A stretch of 64,000 nucleotides of DNA from Mycobacterium gordonae. GTDB lineage: Bacteria; Actinomycetota; Actinomycetes; Mycobacteriales; Mycobacteriaceae. Each line of letters opens with the position of its first letter. Position 1 is the first letter of the stretch. Location: contig NZ_LQOY01000155.1 in assembly GCF_002101675.1 (NCBI RefSeq), positions 1 to 64,000 of the forward strand, in the 5' to 3' direction. The translations under genes were made by a program, and so were the position numbers. The notes beneath the pieces are model-generated. The model made no database searches. It was not told the DNA's origin and was given only the letters and a program-made list of their open reading frames with translations. This document shows positions 1 through 9,035 of the stretch, one piece after another.

Positions 1-156
1 AACAGAATGGTCGAACTGCGCAAATACATCACCCGCAGAAACGCCCACGGCCACACCGAATGGCACCCACCCGCCCACCTCGACCACGGACGACCCCGCA
101 CCAACTGCATGCACCACCCCGAAAGACCACTCAGAGCCGACGACGACGTGCCGTAA
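1..156 (+). CDS. DUF222/HNH endonuclease-type protein (13E12 family), C-terminal end
   Basis: Only the last 51 codons are inside the window; the reading frame is open from base 1 and stops at TAA 154-156. The tail is rich in His and Pro (GHTEWHPPAHLDHGRPRTN, then HHPE), which is the ending I know from mycobacterial DUF222/HNH proteins of the REP13E12 family. The HNH motif itself would lie upstream of the window. Such genes are multicopy and often associated with mobile or repeat sequences. It converges on menB with only 10 bases between the stops. Family assignment rests on the tail alone. Confidence 0.65.
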   Translation, partial: NRMVELRKYITRRNAHGHTEWHPPAHLDHGRPRTNCMHHPERPLRADDDVP

Positions 157-166
157 CGCGATAGCG

Positions 167-1069
167 TCAGAAATACCGTGGAAACGGGCTCCAGTCCGGC
201 GGACGCTTTTCCAGGAACGCGTCGCGACCCTCGACGGCCTCGTCCGTCATGTACGCCAGCCGGGTGGCTTCCCCGGCGAACAGCTGCTGCCCCACTAGGC
301 CGTCGTCGAGCAGGTTGAACGCGAACTTCAGCATCCGTTGCGCCTGAGGCGATTTCGCGTTGATCTCCGCCGCCCACTGCACGGCGACGGCTTCCAGCTC
401 GGCGTGATCCACCACCTCGTTCACCGCACCCATGTGATGCATCTGCTCGGCGGTGTACGCCCGGCCCAAAAAGAAGATCTCGCGAGCGAACTTCTGGCCC
501 ACCTGGCGGGCCAGGTACGCACTGCCGTACCCGCCGTCGAAGCTACCGACGTCGGCGTCGGTCTGCTTGAAACGCGCGTGTTCGCGGCTGGCCAGGGTGA
601 GGTCGCAGACCACATGCAGGCTGTGCCCACCTCCGGCGGCCCACCCGTTGACCAGGCAGATCACCACCTTCGGCATGAACCGGATCAGCCGCTGCACCTC
701 GAGGATGTGCAACCGGCCGGCGCGCGCCGCGTCCACGGTGTCCGCGGTCTCGCCGCTGGCGTACTGGTAGCCGCTACGTCCGCGGATGCGCTGGTCCCCG
801 CCGGAGCAGAAGGCCCAGCCGCCGTCCTTCGGCGACGGCCCGTTGCCGGTCAGCAACACCACACCCACATCCGGCGACATCCGCGCGTGGTCGAGCACCC
901 GGTAGAGCTCGTCGACGGTGTGCGGGCGGAACGCGTTGCGCACCTCGGGCCGGTCGAACGCCACCCGCACCGTCGCGTCGCGCACGTGGCGGTGATAGGT
1001 GATGTCGGTCAGATCGTCGAAGCCGTCGACGAGTCGCCACTGTGCGGCGTCAAAAGGATTGTCGCTCAA
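167..1069 (-). CDS. menB: 1,4-dihydroxy-2-naphthoyl-CoA synthase MenB
   Basis: Cytosolic crotonase-fold enzyme that closes the second ring of menaquinone by converting o-succinylbenzoyl-CoA to 1,4-dihydroxy-2-naphthoyl-CoA. The protein (300 residues) has the MenB hallmarks: TGNGPSPKDGGWAFCSGGDQ oxyanion region, RGRSGYQYA loop, VNGWAAGGGHSLHVV, and SFDGGYGSAYLARQVG, ending in the typical PPDWSPFPRYF. I chose the TTG at 1069 because it overlaps the TGA of the upstream gene (TTGA), has a GGAG 11 bases upstream, and begins at LSDNPFDA, where homology to the M. tuberculosis protein starts. A longer in-frame reading exists but runs through the preceding gene. Confidence 0.93.
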   Translation of the reverse strand: MSDNPFDAAQWRLVDGFDDLTDITYHRHVRDATVRVAFDRPEVRNAFRPHTVDELYRVLDHARMSPDVGVVLLTGNGPSPKDGGWAFCSGGDQRIRGRSGYQYASGETADTVDAARAGRLHILEVQRLIRFMPKVVICLVNGWAAGGGHSLHVVCDLTLASREHARFKQTDADVGSFDGGYGSAYLARQVGQKFAREIFFLGRAYTAEQMHHMGAVNEVVDHAELEAVAVQWAAEINAKSPQAQRMLKFAFNLLDDGLVGQQLFAGEATRLAYMTDEAVEGRDAFLEKRPPDWSPFPRYF

Positions 1070-1746
1070 GGCTCTTGGACTCCATCCTGGTCGATGTTGA
1101 GCTCGCCGCAACTGATCGTCTGGGCGGTCGTCACCACGGGGTCGTGCTCCGACGTGGCCGTCAGGGTATCGGATCTTCCGGTAGCGGCCCGGAGCCCGTT
1201 CAGGTCGACCTCGGTGCGGCGCACGGTCCACTGGTCGCCGCTGCCCAGTGCCTGCAGGGCCACGAGGTGACGCCCGTCTCCCAAGTCGCTGCACCCGACA
1301 CCCGTGCCCATGCCCGCGAGGTTCTCCAGATCGAACACGAACGGCCTGCCACGGTCTTCCCGAACGATCTGCAGCCGGCACTCGGCGAACGCATACAGGG
1401 GTGCGCTGCGGCCCAGGCTGGCGATCACCTGGTGACCGTCCTGAATATCAACAGCCAAGGCGCGCACCGGTATCGGGCTGGCCGACACGATCGGCACGTC
1501 GCTGTTCGCCCCGCTGGCGGTGGCGATGCCGACGGCCCGGGTCATCGCGCCGTCCTGGCCTTGCCACTTGCCGACCCACAAGGTGTCGGGCAGGCCGTCG
1601 CCGTCGACATCACCGATCTGCCGGCTGGCCGCGCCCGGTGGTGCAGGGGCGCCGCCCGGGGCGCAGCCCGGTGCGGCCGCCGCGCGGGGCGCCCCGGCCA
1701 GACCGCCCGCGGCAACCAAGACGGCGATCAACGGACGCAGCATCAT
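1066..1746 (-). CDS. exported FG-GAP-like repeat protein, function unknown
   Basis: A 226-residue protein with an N-terminal signal sequence (hydrophobic residues about 3-25, Ala-rich cleavage region). A DVDGDGLPDTLWVG stretch near residue 45 and NIDQDGVQEP at the end resemble FG-GAP/VCBS calcium-binding blade motifs, so a secreted beta-propeller-like or partial-propeller fold is likely. Its ATG overlaps the stop of the Ddn-like gene by 4 bases (ATGA), and its own stop overlaps the menB start, so the three are probably co-translated. I recall vapBC3 at this position in M. tuberculosis, so this gene looks like lineage-specific content. No catalytic residues recognised. Confidence 0.7.
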   Translation of the reverse strand: MMLRPLIAVLVAAGGLAGAPRAAAAPGCAPGGAPAPPGAASRQIGDVDGDGLPDTLWVGKWQGQDGAMTRAVGIATASGANSDVPIVSASPIPVRALAVDIQDGHQVIASLGRSAPLYAFAECRLQIVREDRGRPFVFDLENLAGMGTGVGCSDLGDGRHLVALQALGSGDQWTVRRTEVDLNGLRAATGRSDTLTATSEHDPVVTTAQTISCGELNIDQDGVQEP

Positions 1747-2189
1747 GTGTCGAAACGAAAGACGGCACAGCGCCCGGCCAGTGCTTCGAACTCCTCGGGG
1801 CGCCCGTCTTTGACGAGCCCGGAACGCTTCATGAAGCCCACCCCGGTCGGCACTTCGGTCGGGAACGCCCGCAGCACCGGTCGCGCCTCCGCTGCCGAAA
1901 GTTCCACCATCCGCACCCGCTCACTCTCGCGGCCACGGGTCAGCGTGACTTCCCCTGCGGCCCTGACGTTTTTGACCCAGTCGGCACCCGGAAAGCCGGC
2001 CACCACATACTGCTTGCCGTCCAAGGTCATCGGGGTGACCGGCGTGGAGCGCGGCTTGCCGGACTTGCGGCCGGGCACCGTCAGCACGACCGGGCTCTCG
2101 CCGCCGAAGTTCATGCCCAGCTTCGACATCTGGATGAAGACCTTGTTCAGCGGCTTGAGCCACCAGGGCGGTGCGATGCGGTCAGCCAT
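1743..2189 (-). CDS. deazaflavin (F420)-dependent nitroreductase family protein
   Basis: 148 residues. The segment VVLTVPGRKSGKPRSTPVTPM (residues about 34-54) is the characteristic split-barrel signature of the Ddn/F420-dependent quinone reductase family, followed by a GFPGADWVKNVRA stretch. Family members bind F420H2 and reduce quinones or nitroaromatics at the membrane; the substrate here is not shown by the sequence. It lies 14 bases after fadD8 in the same direction and its stop overlaps the next start (ATGA). A second family member is encoded at 60.7-61.2 kb. Neighbourhood with menB makes a quinone-related role plausible but unproven. Confidence 0.82.
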   Translation of the reverse strand: MADRIAPPWWLKPLNKVFIQMSKLGMNFGGESPVVLTVPGRKSGKPRSTPVTPMTLDGKQYVVAGFPGADWVKNVRAAGEVTLTRGRESERVRMVELSAAEARPVLRAFPTEVPTGVGFMKRSGLVKDGRPEEFEALAGRCAVFRFDT

Positions 2190-2203
2190 GCCCGCCAGCG
2201 TAC

Positions 2204-3805
2204 TTAGCCCACCGCGCGGCCGGCGCCCTCCCAGAACTGCGCGCGCACCGCCTTCTTGTCGGGCTTGCCCAGTCCGGTCAGCGGCAGCGCGTCGACGACG
2301 ACAACCCGCTTGGGCGACTGCACCGAGCCCTTGCGGTCTTTGACCGCGGCCTGGATTTCTGCGGTCATCAATTCGATCGCCGCCTCGTCGCGGGCGGCGT
2401 CGGCGCGCAGCACCACCACCGCGGTCACGGCCTCACCCCACTTCTCGTCCGGGGTGCCGACCACGCACGTCTGCGCGACGGCCGGGTGCTCGGCGATGAC
2501 ATCCTCGACTTCGCGCGGGAAGACGTTGAAGCCGCCGGTCACGATCATGTCCTTGACCCGGTCGACGATGAAGTAAAAGCCGTCCTCGTCCTCGCGGGCC
2601 ATGTCGCCGGTGTGCAGCCAGCCGTCCTTGAACGCTTCGGCCGTCGCCTCCGGCTTGTTCCAGTAGCCGGCCGCCAAAAGTGGTCCGCTGACACATATTT
2701 CGCCCGGCTCGCCCTGCGGCACCGGCTTGCCGTCATCACCCAGCAGCGCCACCCGGGCGAACAGCGTGGGCCGTCCGCAGGAGGTCAGCCGCTTCTCGTC
2801 GTGGTCGGCCTTGGCCAGGTAGGTGATCACCATCGGGGCCTCGGACTGGCCGTAATACTGGGCGAAGATCGGGCCGAAGCGCCGAATGGCCTCGGCCAGC
2901 CGTACCGGGTTGATCGCGGAAGCGCCGTAGTAGACAGTCTCCAACGAGGACAGGTCCCGCGTGTGCGAGTCCGGGTGGTCCATCAGCGCATAGAGCATCG
3001 ACGGCACCAGCATGGTGGCCGTAATGCGTTGCTCCTCAATGACTCTCAGCACCTCGGCCGGGTCGAACTTGGCCAGCACCACCATCTCCCCGCCCTTGAC
3101 CACGGTCGGGGTGAAGAATGCCGCGCCGGCGTGTGACAGCGGTGTGCACATCAGGAACCGGGGGTGTTCCGGCCATTCCCATTCGGCCAGCTGGATCTGG
3201 GTCATGGCGGCGATGTTCCCGGTGGTGCCGATCACGCCCTTGGGCTTGCCGGTAGTGCCGCCGGTGTAGGCCATGCCGCCGATGTTGTCCGGCGGCAGGT
3301 CGGCGACCACCAGCGGCTTGGGCTCGAACTTGGCGGCCTCGGCGTTCAGGTCGACAGCCACCCCCTGCAACGCCTCGGGCACCGGGCCGATGGTGAGGAT
3401 CTGCTTGAGCGAGTCCACCTTTTCCAGCAATCCGAGCGCGCGCTCGACGAACATCGGGTTGGGGTCGATGATCAGCGCGCTGGCCCCGGAGTCGCTGAGC
3501 ACATAGGCGTGGTCGTCCAGTGAGCCGAGCGGGTGCAGCGCGGTGCGCCGATAACCCTGCGTCTGGCTGGCTCCGAGGATCATCAGCACTTCCGGCCGGT
3601 TGAGCGACAGCAGTCCGACCATGACGCCGGAACCCGCGCCGAGGGCCTCGAATGCCTGGACGTACTGGCTGATCCGCTCGGCGAGCTGACCACCGGTCAG
3701 CGTGGTGTCGCCGAGGAAGAGCACCGGCCGGTTCTTGTGGCGCTTGAGTGCGCCCGCCAGCAGATGGCCGTTGTGGGTCGGGTTGCGCAACAAATCGACA
3801 CTCAT
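2204..3805 (-). CDS. fadD8: fatty-acyl-CoA/acyl-AMP ligase FadD8
   Basis: AMP-forming acyl-activating enzyme, 533 residues from the chosen start. Visible motifs: phosphate loop YTGGTTGKPKG, YGQSE adenine loop, GWLHTGD with hinge region RVKDMIVTGG, and the C-terminal catalytic lysine in GLGKPDKKAVR. The ATG at 3805 (MSVDLLRN) is preceded at 9 bases by a strong AGGAGG Shine-Dalgarno; an upstream ATG six codons earlier lies across that site and is unlikely. The gene sits beside menB as FadD8 does in M. tuberculosis, which is why I use the symbol. The acyl substrate cannot be read from the sequence. Confidence 0.87.
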   Translation of the reverse strand: MSVDLLRNPTHNGHLLAGALKRHKNRPVLFLGDTTLTGGQLAERISQYVQAFEALGAGSGVMVGLLSLNRPEVLMILGASQTQGYRRTALHPLGSLDDHAYVLSDSGASALIIDPNPMFVERALGLLEKVDSLKQILTIGPVPEALQGVAVDLNAEAAKFEPKPLVVADLPPDNIGGMAYTGGTTGKPKGVIGTTGNIAAMTQIQLAEWEWPEHPRFLMCTPLSHAGAAFFTPTVVKGGEMVVLAKFDPAEVLRVIEEQRITATMLVPSMLYALMDHPDSHTRDLSSLETVYYGASAINPVRLAEAIRRFGPIFAQYYGQSEAPMVITYLAKADHDEKRLTSCGRPTLFARVALLGDDGKPVPQGEPGEICVSGPLLAAGYWNKPEATAEAFKDGWLHTGDMAREDEDGFYFIVDRVKDMIVTGGFNVFPREVEDVIAEHPAVAQTCVVGTPDEKWGEAVTAVVVLRADAARDEAAIELMTAEIQAAVKDRKGSVQSPKRVVVVDALPLTGLGKPDKKAVRAQFWEGAGRAVG

Positions 3806-3922
3806 GGCGCCGCTCCTCCTCATCGCATCGCTGAAGCATCGTCGCCGGCGCGACTGATATCCCAGACTAGAACGTGTTGCAATTCTGCTTCGCGGGGGCC
3901 TTGATCAGTAGAGTCTGCACAC

Positions 3923-5527
3923 ATGAGCGCCGCAGATGTCGTGATTACCGGAACCGTTCTCACCGTCGACGAAAACCGTCCCACCGCCGAGGCGCTCGCC
4001 ATCGCCGACGGCCGCATCGTCGCCGTTGGCGACCGGGCCGACGTCGCGCAGTACAAGGGGCCCGGCACCCGCACCATCGATTTCGGCGACGGCTGCGTCA
4101 TGCCGGGTTTCGTCGAGGCGCACGGACACCCGCTGATGGAGGCGATCGCGCTTTCCGACCGGATCATCGACATCCGCCCCGTCACTATCCGGGACCCGGA
4201 CGACGTCGTCGCCACGGTTCGGCAAGAGGCCGCCCGCCGGGGCTCGGAGGGCGCCTACCTCAACGGCTGGGACGCCCTGTTGCAGCCCGGCCTGCCGAAC
4301 CCGACGCTGGGTTGGCTGGACGACATCGCACCCGACGGCCCGCTGGTCATCATCCACAACTCCGGCCACAAGGCCTACTTCAATTCGCGCGCCGCACAAC
4401 TCAACGGCCTCACCCGCGACACCCCCGACCCCAAGGGCGCCAAATACGGCCGCGACGCGAACGGCGAACTCGACGGCACCGCGGAGGAGATCGGCGCCGT
4501 CTTCCCGTTGCTGGGCGGTGCGATTCAGGCCGGCGCCTACCCGGACATGCTGCGCGCCGAGTGCGCGCGGCTCAACCGTGCCGGGCTGACCACCTGTTCG
4601 GAGATGGCCTTCGACCCGAAGTTCAAGCCGCTGGTCGAGCAAATGCACAAGGACCTGACCGTGCGGCTGCGCACCTACGAGGTCTCCAACGCGCAGATGT
4701 CGACGCAAGCCACTCCTGGCGAGGGTGACGACATGCTGCGTCAGGTCGGCATCAAGATCTGGGTGGACGGGTCACCGTGGATCGGCAATATCGCACTGTC
4801 GTTCCCGTATCTGGACACGGCGGCCACCCGGTCCGCCGGCATTACGCCGGGTTCCTGCGGCTGCGCCAACTACACGAAAGAGCAGCTGACCGAGATCGTC
4901 GGCGCATATCTGCCGCTGGGCTGGCAGATGGCCTGTCACGTGCAGGGCGATGCCGGCGTGGACACCATCCTCGACGTTTACGAGGAAGCCTTGCGGCAGC
5001 ATCCGCGTGACGATCACCGCATGCGGCTCGAACACGTCGGCGCCATCCGGCCCGAACAACTACAGCGCGCCGCCGCACTCGGGGTCACCTGCAGCATCTT
5101 CGTCGACCAGATCCACTACTGGGGTGACGTCATCGTCGACGGGCTGTTCGGGCCGGAGCGCGGCTCGCGCTGGATGCCGGCCGGATCCGCCGTCGCCACC
5201 GGCATGCGCATCTCCCTGCACAACGACCCACCCGTGACGCCCGAGGAGCCCCTGCGCAACATCAGCGTGGCCGCGACCCGGGTGGCCCCCAGTGGACGGG
5301 TGCTGGCGCCCGAGGAGCGGCTCACCGTCGAGCAGGCAATTCGGGCACAAACCATCGACGCCGCCTGGCAGCTGTTCGCCGACGACGTGATCGGGTCGCT
5401 TGAGGTCGGCAAGTACGCCGACCTGGTGGTGCTGTCCGCCGACCCGCGCGCGGTGCCGCCCGAGCAGATCGCCGATCTACAGGTCCGCGCGACGTTCCTG
5501 GCCGGTAGGCAGGTCTACGGGCAGTGA
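3923..5527 (+). CDS. amidohydrolase family 3 (YtcJ-like) protein
   Basis: 534 residues, the position and type of Rv0552. The N-terminal beta-sandwich precedes MPGFVEAHGHPL, carrying the HxH metal pair of the amidohydrolase superfamily near residues 68-70. Later elements include HNSGHKAYFNS, HVQGDAG and LEHVGAIRPEQ, then SLHNDPPVTP with the metal-ligand region, and the C-terminal cap KYADLVVLSADPRAV typical of family 3. A metal-dependent hydrolase acting on an amide or related bond is expected; the substrate is unknown. The stop codon overlaps the menC GTG start (GTGA), so it opens the plus-strand men transcription unit. Confidence 0.85.
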   Translation: MSAADVVITGTVLTVDENRPTAEALAIADGRIVAVGDRADVAQYKGPGTRTIDFGDGCVMPGFVEAHGHPLMEAIALSDRIIDIRPVTIRDPDDVVATVRQEAARRGSEGAYLNGWDALLQPGLPNPTLGWLDDIAPDGPLVIIHNSGHKAYFNSRAAQLNGLTRDTPDPKGAKYGRDANGELDGTAEEIGAVFPLLGGAIQAGAYPDMLRAECARLNRAGLTTCSEMAFDPKFKPLVEQMHKDLTVRLRTYEVSNAQMSTQATPGEGDDMLRQVGIKIWVDGSPWIGNIALSFPYLDTAATRSAGITPGSCGCANYTKEQLTEIVGAYLPLGWQMACHVQGDAGVDTILDVYEEALRQHPRDDHRMRLEHVGAIRPEQLQRAAALGVTCSIFVDQIHYWGDVIVDGLFGPERGSRWMPAGSAVATGMRISLHNDPPVTPEEPLRNISVAATRVAPSGRVLAPEERLTVEQAIRAQTIDAAWQLFADDVIGSLEVGKYADLVVLSADPRAVPPEQIADLQVRATFLAGRQVYGQ

Positions 5528-6495
5528 CTCCGGGTGTGCAGGACCTGTTGGACCGCCTGCACGTCGTGGCGCTGCCGATGCGGGTGCGGTTCCGCGGCAT
5601 CACCACGCGCGAGCTGGCGTTGATCGAGGGCCCGGCCGGGTGGGGCGAATTCGGCGCCTTCGTCGAATACGGCCCGCCCGAGGCCGCGCACTGGCTGGCC
5701 TCGGCGATCGAGGCCGCCTACCAGCAGCCGCCACCGGCCCGGCGTGACCGTATTCCGATCAACGCCACCGTCCCGGCCGTCGGCGCGGCCGAGGTGCCGG
5801 CCGTGCTGGCCCGGTTTCCCGGCGCCCGCACCGCCAAGGTCAAGGTCGCCGAACCCGGGCAGACGCTGGCCGACGACGTCGACCGGGTGAACGCGGTACG
5901 GGAGCTGGTCGCCACGGTCCGGGTGGACGCCAACGGGGGCTGGACGGTCGAGGAGGCGGTTCGGGCGGCCCATGCACTGACCGCCGACGGCCCGCTCGAA
6001 TACCTCGAACAGCCCTGCGCCACGGTCAGCGAGCTCGCCGAGCTGCGTCACAGGGTCGACGTGCCCGTCGCCGCCGACGAAAGCATCCGCAAGGCGCAGG
6101 ATCCGCTGGCGGTGGTCCGCGCCGGCGCCGCCGACGTCGCGGTGCTCAAAGTCGCTCCTCTGGGCGGGATTTCGGCGATGCTGCGAATCGCCGCGCAGAT
6201 CGACGTCCCCATCGTGGTGTCCAGCGCGCTGGACTCGGCCGTCGGGATCGCCCATGGTCTGGCCGCCGCGGCGGCCTTGCCGGAACTGCGCCATGCCTGC
6301 GGGCTGGGCACCGGCCGGCTGTTCGTTGACGACGTCACCGATCCGGTCGAGCCCGTCGACGGATCGCTGCCGGTGGGTCCGGTGGCGCCCGATCCTGCCC
6401 GGCTGGAGGCGTTGCGTGCGCCGGCGGATCGGCGACGGTGGTGGATCGACCGGGTCAAGGCCTGTTACCCGCTGCTTGTACCGTCGATCGGGTGA
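5524..6495 (+). CDS. menC: o-succinylbenzoate synthase MenC
   Basis: Enolase-superfamily dehydratase that converts SHCHC to o-succinylbenzoate in menaquinone synthesis. The 323-residue protein shows the acid/base lysine in AKVKVAEPGQ, metal ligands in RVDANGGW, EYLEQP and AADESIR, and the second lysine in VAVLKVAPLGG, in the order expected for the family. The GTG start at 5524 overlaps the TGA of the preceding amidohydrolase gene, and its own stop overlaps the next start (GTGA at 6492-6495), showing translational coupling along the operon. Confidence 0.93.
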   Translation: MTPGVQDLLDRLHVVALPMRVRFRGITTRELALIEGPAGWGEFGAFVEYGPPEAAHWLASAIEAAYQQPPPARRDRIPINATVPAVGAAEVPAVLARFPGARTAKVKVAEPGQTLADDVDRVNAVRELVATVRVDANGGWTVEEAVRAAHALTADGPLEYLEQPCATVSELAELRHRVDVPVAADESIRKAQDPLAVVRAGAADVAVLKVAPLGGISAMLRIAAQIDVPIVVSSALDSAVGIAHGLAAAAALPELRHACGLGTGRLFVDDVTDPVEPVDGSLPVGPVAPDPARLEALRAPADRRRWWIDRVKACYPLLVPSIG

Positions 6496-7280
6496 TCAAC
6501 CTGGCTTACGACGACAAGGGGACCGGGGAGCCGGTTGTCTTCATCTCCGGGCGCGGCGGTGCCGGACGCACCTGGCACCTGCATCAGGTGCCGGCGTTTC
6601 TTTCGGCGGGATACCGCTGCGTCACCTTCGACAACCGTGGGATCGGCGCCACCGAGAACGCCGAAGGCTTCACGACCCAGACTGTGGTGGCCGACACCGC
6701 GGCGCTGATCGAATCCCTCGGCATCGGTCCAGTGCGGATCGTTGCGGTGTCGATGGGGTCGTACATCGCGCAGGAACTCATGGTGGTCCGGTCCGAACTG
6801 GTCAGCTCGGCGGTGCTGATGGCCACCCGCGGCCGGCTCGACCGCACCCGCCAGTTCTTCCATCAGGCCGAGGCCGACCTCGACGCGGCGGGCGTCGGGC
6901 TGCCCGCCACCTACGACGCGAAAACCCGTCTAGTGGAGAACTTCTCGCGCAAGACGCTGAACGACGACGCGGCCATCGCCGACTGGATCGCGATGTTCAG
7001 CATGTGGCCGACCAAACTCACGCCCGGTTATCGCTGCCAGCTCGACATCGCCCCGCAAAGCAACCGGTTGCCCGCCTACCGCAATATTGCCGCCCCGGTG
7101 CTGGTGATTGGATTCTCCGACGACGTGATCACCCCGCCCTACCTGGGGCGCGAGGTCGCCGATGCGCTGCCCAACGGCCGGTACCTGCAGATCCCCGATA
7201 CCGGGCACCTGGGGTTCCTGGAGCGGCCCGAGGCCGTGAACGCCGCAATGCTGAAGTTCTTCGCCGGGGTCAAGGCCTGA
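6492..7280 (+). CDS. bpoC: alpha/beta hydrolase BpoC-like (Rv0554 type)
   Basis: 262-residue alpha/beta hydrolase. FISGRGGAGRTW gives the oxyanion region, TFDNRGIGATEN follows strand 4, VSMGSYIAQ carries the nucleophile elbow (GxSxG variant VSMGS), FSDDVITP supplies the acid and DTGHLGF the histidine. The gene is named as a bromoperoxidase in M. tuberculosis, but lies between menC and menD where menH would sit in other bacteria, so a MenH-like role has been considered; I do not think that has been confirmed. GTG 6492 is chosen because it overlaps the menC stop; a longer frame from 6438 would lie inside menC. Confidence 0.85.
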   Translation: MINLAYDDKGTGEPVVFISGRGGAGRTWHLHQVPAFLSAGYRCVTFDNRGIGATENAEGFTTQTVVADTAALIESLGIGPVRIVAVSMGSYIAQELMVVRSELVSSAVLMATRGRLDRTRQFFHQAEADLDAAGVGLPATYDAKTRLVENFSRKTLNDDAAIADWIAMFSMWPTKLTPGYRCQLDIAPQSNRLPAYRNIAAPVLVIGFSDDVITPPYLGREVADALPNGRYLQIPDTGHLGFLERPEAVNAAMLKFFAGVKA

Positions 7281-7296
7281 CTCGCCACTAGGGCCG

Positions 7297-7354
7297 TTGA
7301 GACTGCGTCCAGTGCGCACCTCATCGGCGTGTCGCCGCCCTGGACGCAGAGTCG
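7297..7354. repeat. intergenic inverted repeat between bpoC and menD
   Basis: Perfect 10-base arms CTGCGTCCAG (7303-7312) and CTGGACGCAG (7340-7349) separated by 27 bases, 22 bases after the bpoC stop and 36 bases before the menD start. The left flank TTGAGACTGCG resembles the arm of a second intergenic palindrome at 23911-23967 (TTGAGCCTGCG). It may act as a hairpin modulating readthrough into menD, or be a member of a dispersed mycobacterial palindromic repeat family. Confidence 0.55.
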
Positions 7355-7385
7355 ACGCCGCGCGCGGTTGTGACACCCTGTAGAG

Positions 7386-9035
7386 GTGAACCCCTCGACG
7401 ACCCAGGCGCGCGTCGTCGTCGACGAATTGATCCGCGGCGGCGTCCGCGACGTGGTCTTGTGCCCCGGCTCACGCAACGCGCCGCTGGCGTTTGCCCTGC
7501 AGGATGCCGACCGGGCCGGCCGGCTGCGGCTGCACGTACGCATCGACGAACGCACCGCCGGCTATCTGGCCATCGGCCTGGCCCTCGGGGCGGACGCGCC
7601 GGTATGCATCGCGATGACCTCGGGCACCGCGGTCGCCAACCTCGGGCCGGCGGTGGTCGAAGCCAACTACGCCCGCGTGCCGCTGATTGTGTTGTCCGCC
7701 AACCGGCCGTATGAACTGCTGGGCACCGGGGCCAACCAGACCATGGAACAGCTCGGCTATTTCGGCTCGCAGGTAAGGGCCACCATCAGCCTCGGCCTGG
7801 CCGAGGACACACCCGAGCGGTTACCGGCTCTCAACGCCACCTGGCGTTCGGCGACCTGCCGAGTGTTGGTGGCCGCCATGGGTTCTCGCACGGCCAACGC
7901 CGGACCCGTGCACTTCGACATTCCGCTGCGCGAACCTCTGGTGCCCGACGCGGAGCACCTCAATGCGCACATTCCCGCAGGCCGCCCCGACGGGAGACCG
8001 TGGACCTACACGCCACCGGTCACCTTCGATCAACCGCTGGACATCGACCTCACGCCAGACACCGTCGTCATCGCCGGCCACGGCGCCGGCGTGCACCCGA
8101 ATCTCGCGGCGTTGCCGACCGTCGCCGAGCCGACTGCGCCGCCGGCGGCCAACCCGCTGCATCCGCTGGCGCTGCCGCTGCTGCGTCCTCAGCAGGTGAT
8201 CATGCTGGGCCGCCCGACGTTGCACCGCCCGGTTTCGGCCCTGCTGGCCGATGCCGCGGTGCCGGTGTACGCGCTGACGACGGGGCCGCGCTGGCCCGAC
8301 GTCTCGGGCAACTCGCAGGCCACCGGCACCCGGGCGGTCACCACCGGCGCCCCCGACCCGGCGTGGCTACGGCGCTGCGACGACGTGAACGAGCAGGCTG
8401 TTGCCGCGGTGCGCGGCCAACTCGCCGAGCACCCGCTCACCACCGGCCTGCACGTCGCCGCCGCGGTCACCGACGCGCTGCGTCCCGGTGACCAGCTGGT
8501 ACTGGGGGCGTCCAATCCGGTGCGGGACGCCGCCCTGGTCGGGCTCAACACCAAGGGCATCCGGGTGCGGTCCAACCGAGGGGTCGCCGGAATCGACGGC
8601 ACCGTGTCCACCATCATCGGGGCCGCGCTCGCCTACGAGCGCGTCGGCAATCCCGACAACCCGCCGCGCACCGTCGCCCTGATCGGCGACCTCACCTTCG
8701 TCCACGACAGTTCCGGGCTGCTGATCGGGCCCACCGAGCCGACTCCGCGACACCTCACCATCGTCGTCTCCAACGACAACGGCGGCGGCATCTTCGAACT
8801 GCTCGAGCAGGGCGACCCGCGATTTTCGGACGTGTCCGCCCGGGTCTTCGGCACGCCGCACGACGTCGACGTCGGCGCGCTGTGCCGTGCCTACCACGTG
8901 GAGAGCCGGCAGATCGAGGTGGACCAATTGGCCGCCGCTCTCGACGAGCCCGCCGCCGGCATGCGGGTCTTGGAGGTCAAGGCGGACCGGTCGTCGTTGC
9001 GCCGACTGCATGCGGCGATCAAGGCCGCTTTGTGA
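7386..9035 (+). CDS. menD: SEPHCHC synthase MenD (thiamine diphosphate dependent)
   Basis: Catalyses addition of 2-oxoglutarate-derived succinic semialdehyde-ThDP to isochorismate, the first committed step of the classical menaquinone pathway. The 549-residue protein has VVLCPGSRNAPLAF at residues about 20-33, RIDERTAGYLAIGLALG with the ThDP-activating glutamate, TSGTAVANLGPAVVEA, and the C-terminal cofactor region with GDLTFVHDSSGL and SNDNGGGIFE, which is MenD specific. GTG at 7386 is used; the codons that follow (NPSTTQARVVV) match the M. tuberculosis N-terminus. The stop overlaps the next gene's GTG (GTGA). Confidence 0.94.
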   Translation: MNPSTTQARVVVDELIRGGVRDVVLCPGSRNAPLAFALQDADRAGRLRLHVRIDERTAGYLAIGLALGADAPVCIAMTSGTAVANLGPAVVEANYARVPLIVLSANRPYELLGTGANQTMEQLGYFGSQVRATISLGLAEDTPERLPALNATWRSATCRVLVAAMGSRTANAGPVHFDIPLREPLVPDAEHLNAHIPAGRPDGRPWTYTPPVTFDQPLDIDLTPDTVVIAGHGAGVHPNLAALPTVAEPTAPPAANPLHPLALPLLRPQQVIMLGRPTLHRPVSALLADAAVPVYALTTGPRWPDVSGNSQATGTRAVTTGAPDPAWLRRCDDVNEQAVAAVRGQLAEHPLTTGLHVAAAVTDALRPGDQLVLGASNPVRDAALVGLNTKGIRVRSNRGVAGIDGTVSTIIGAALAYERVGNPDNPPRTVALIGDLTFVHDSSGLLIGPTEPTPRHLTIVVSNDNGGGIFELLEQGDPRFSDVSARVFGTPHDVDVGALCRAYHVESRQIEVDQLAAALDEPAAGMRVLEVKADRSSLRRLHAAIKAAL

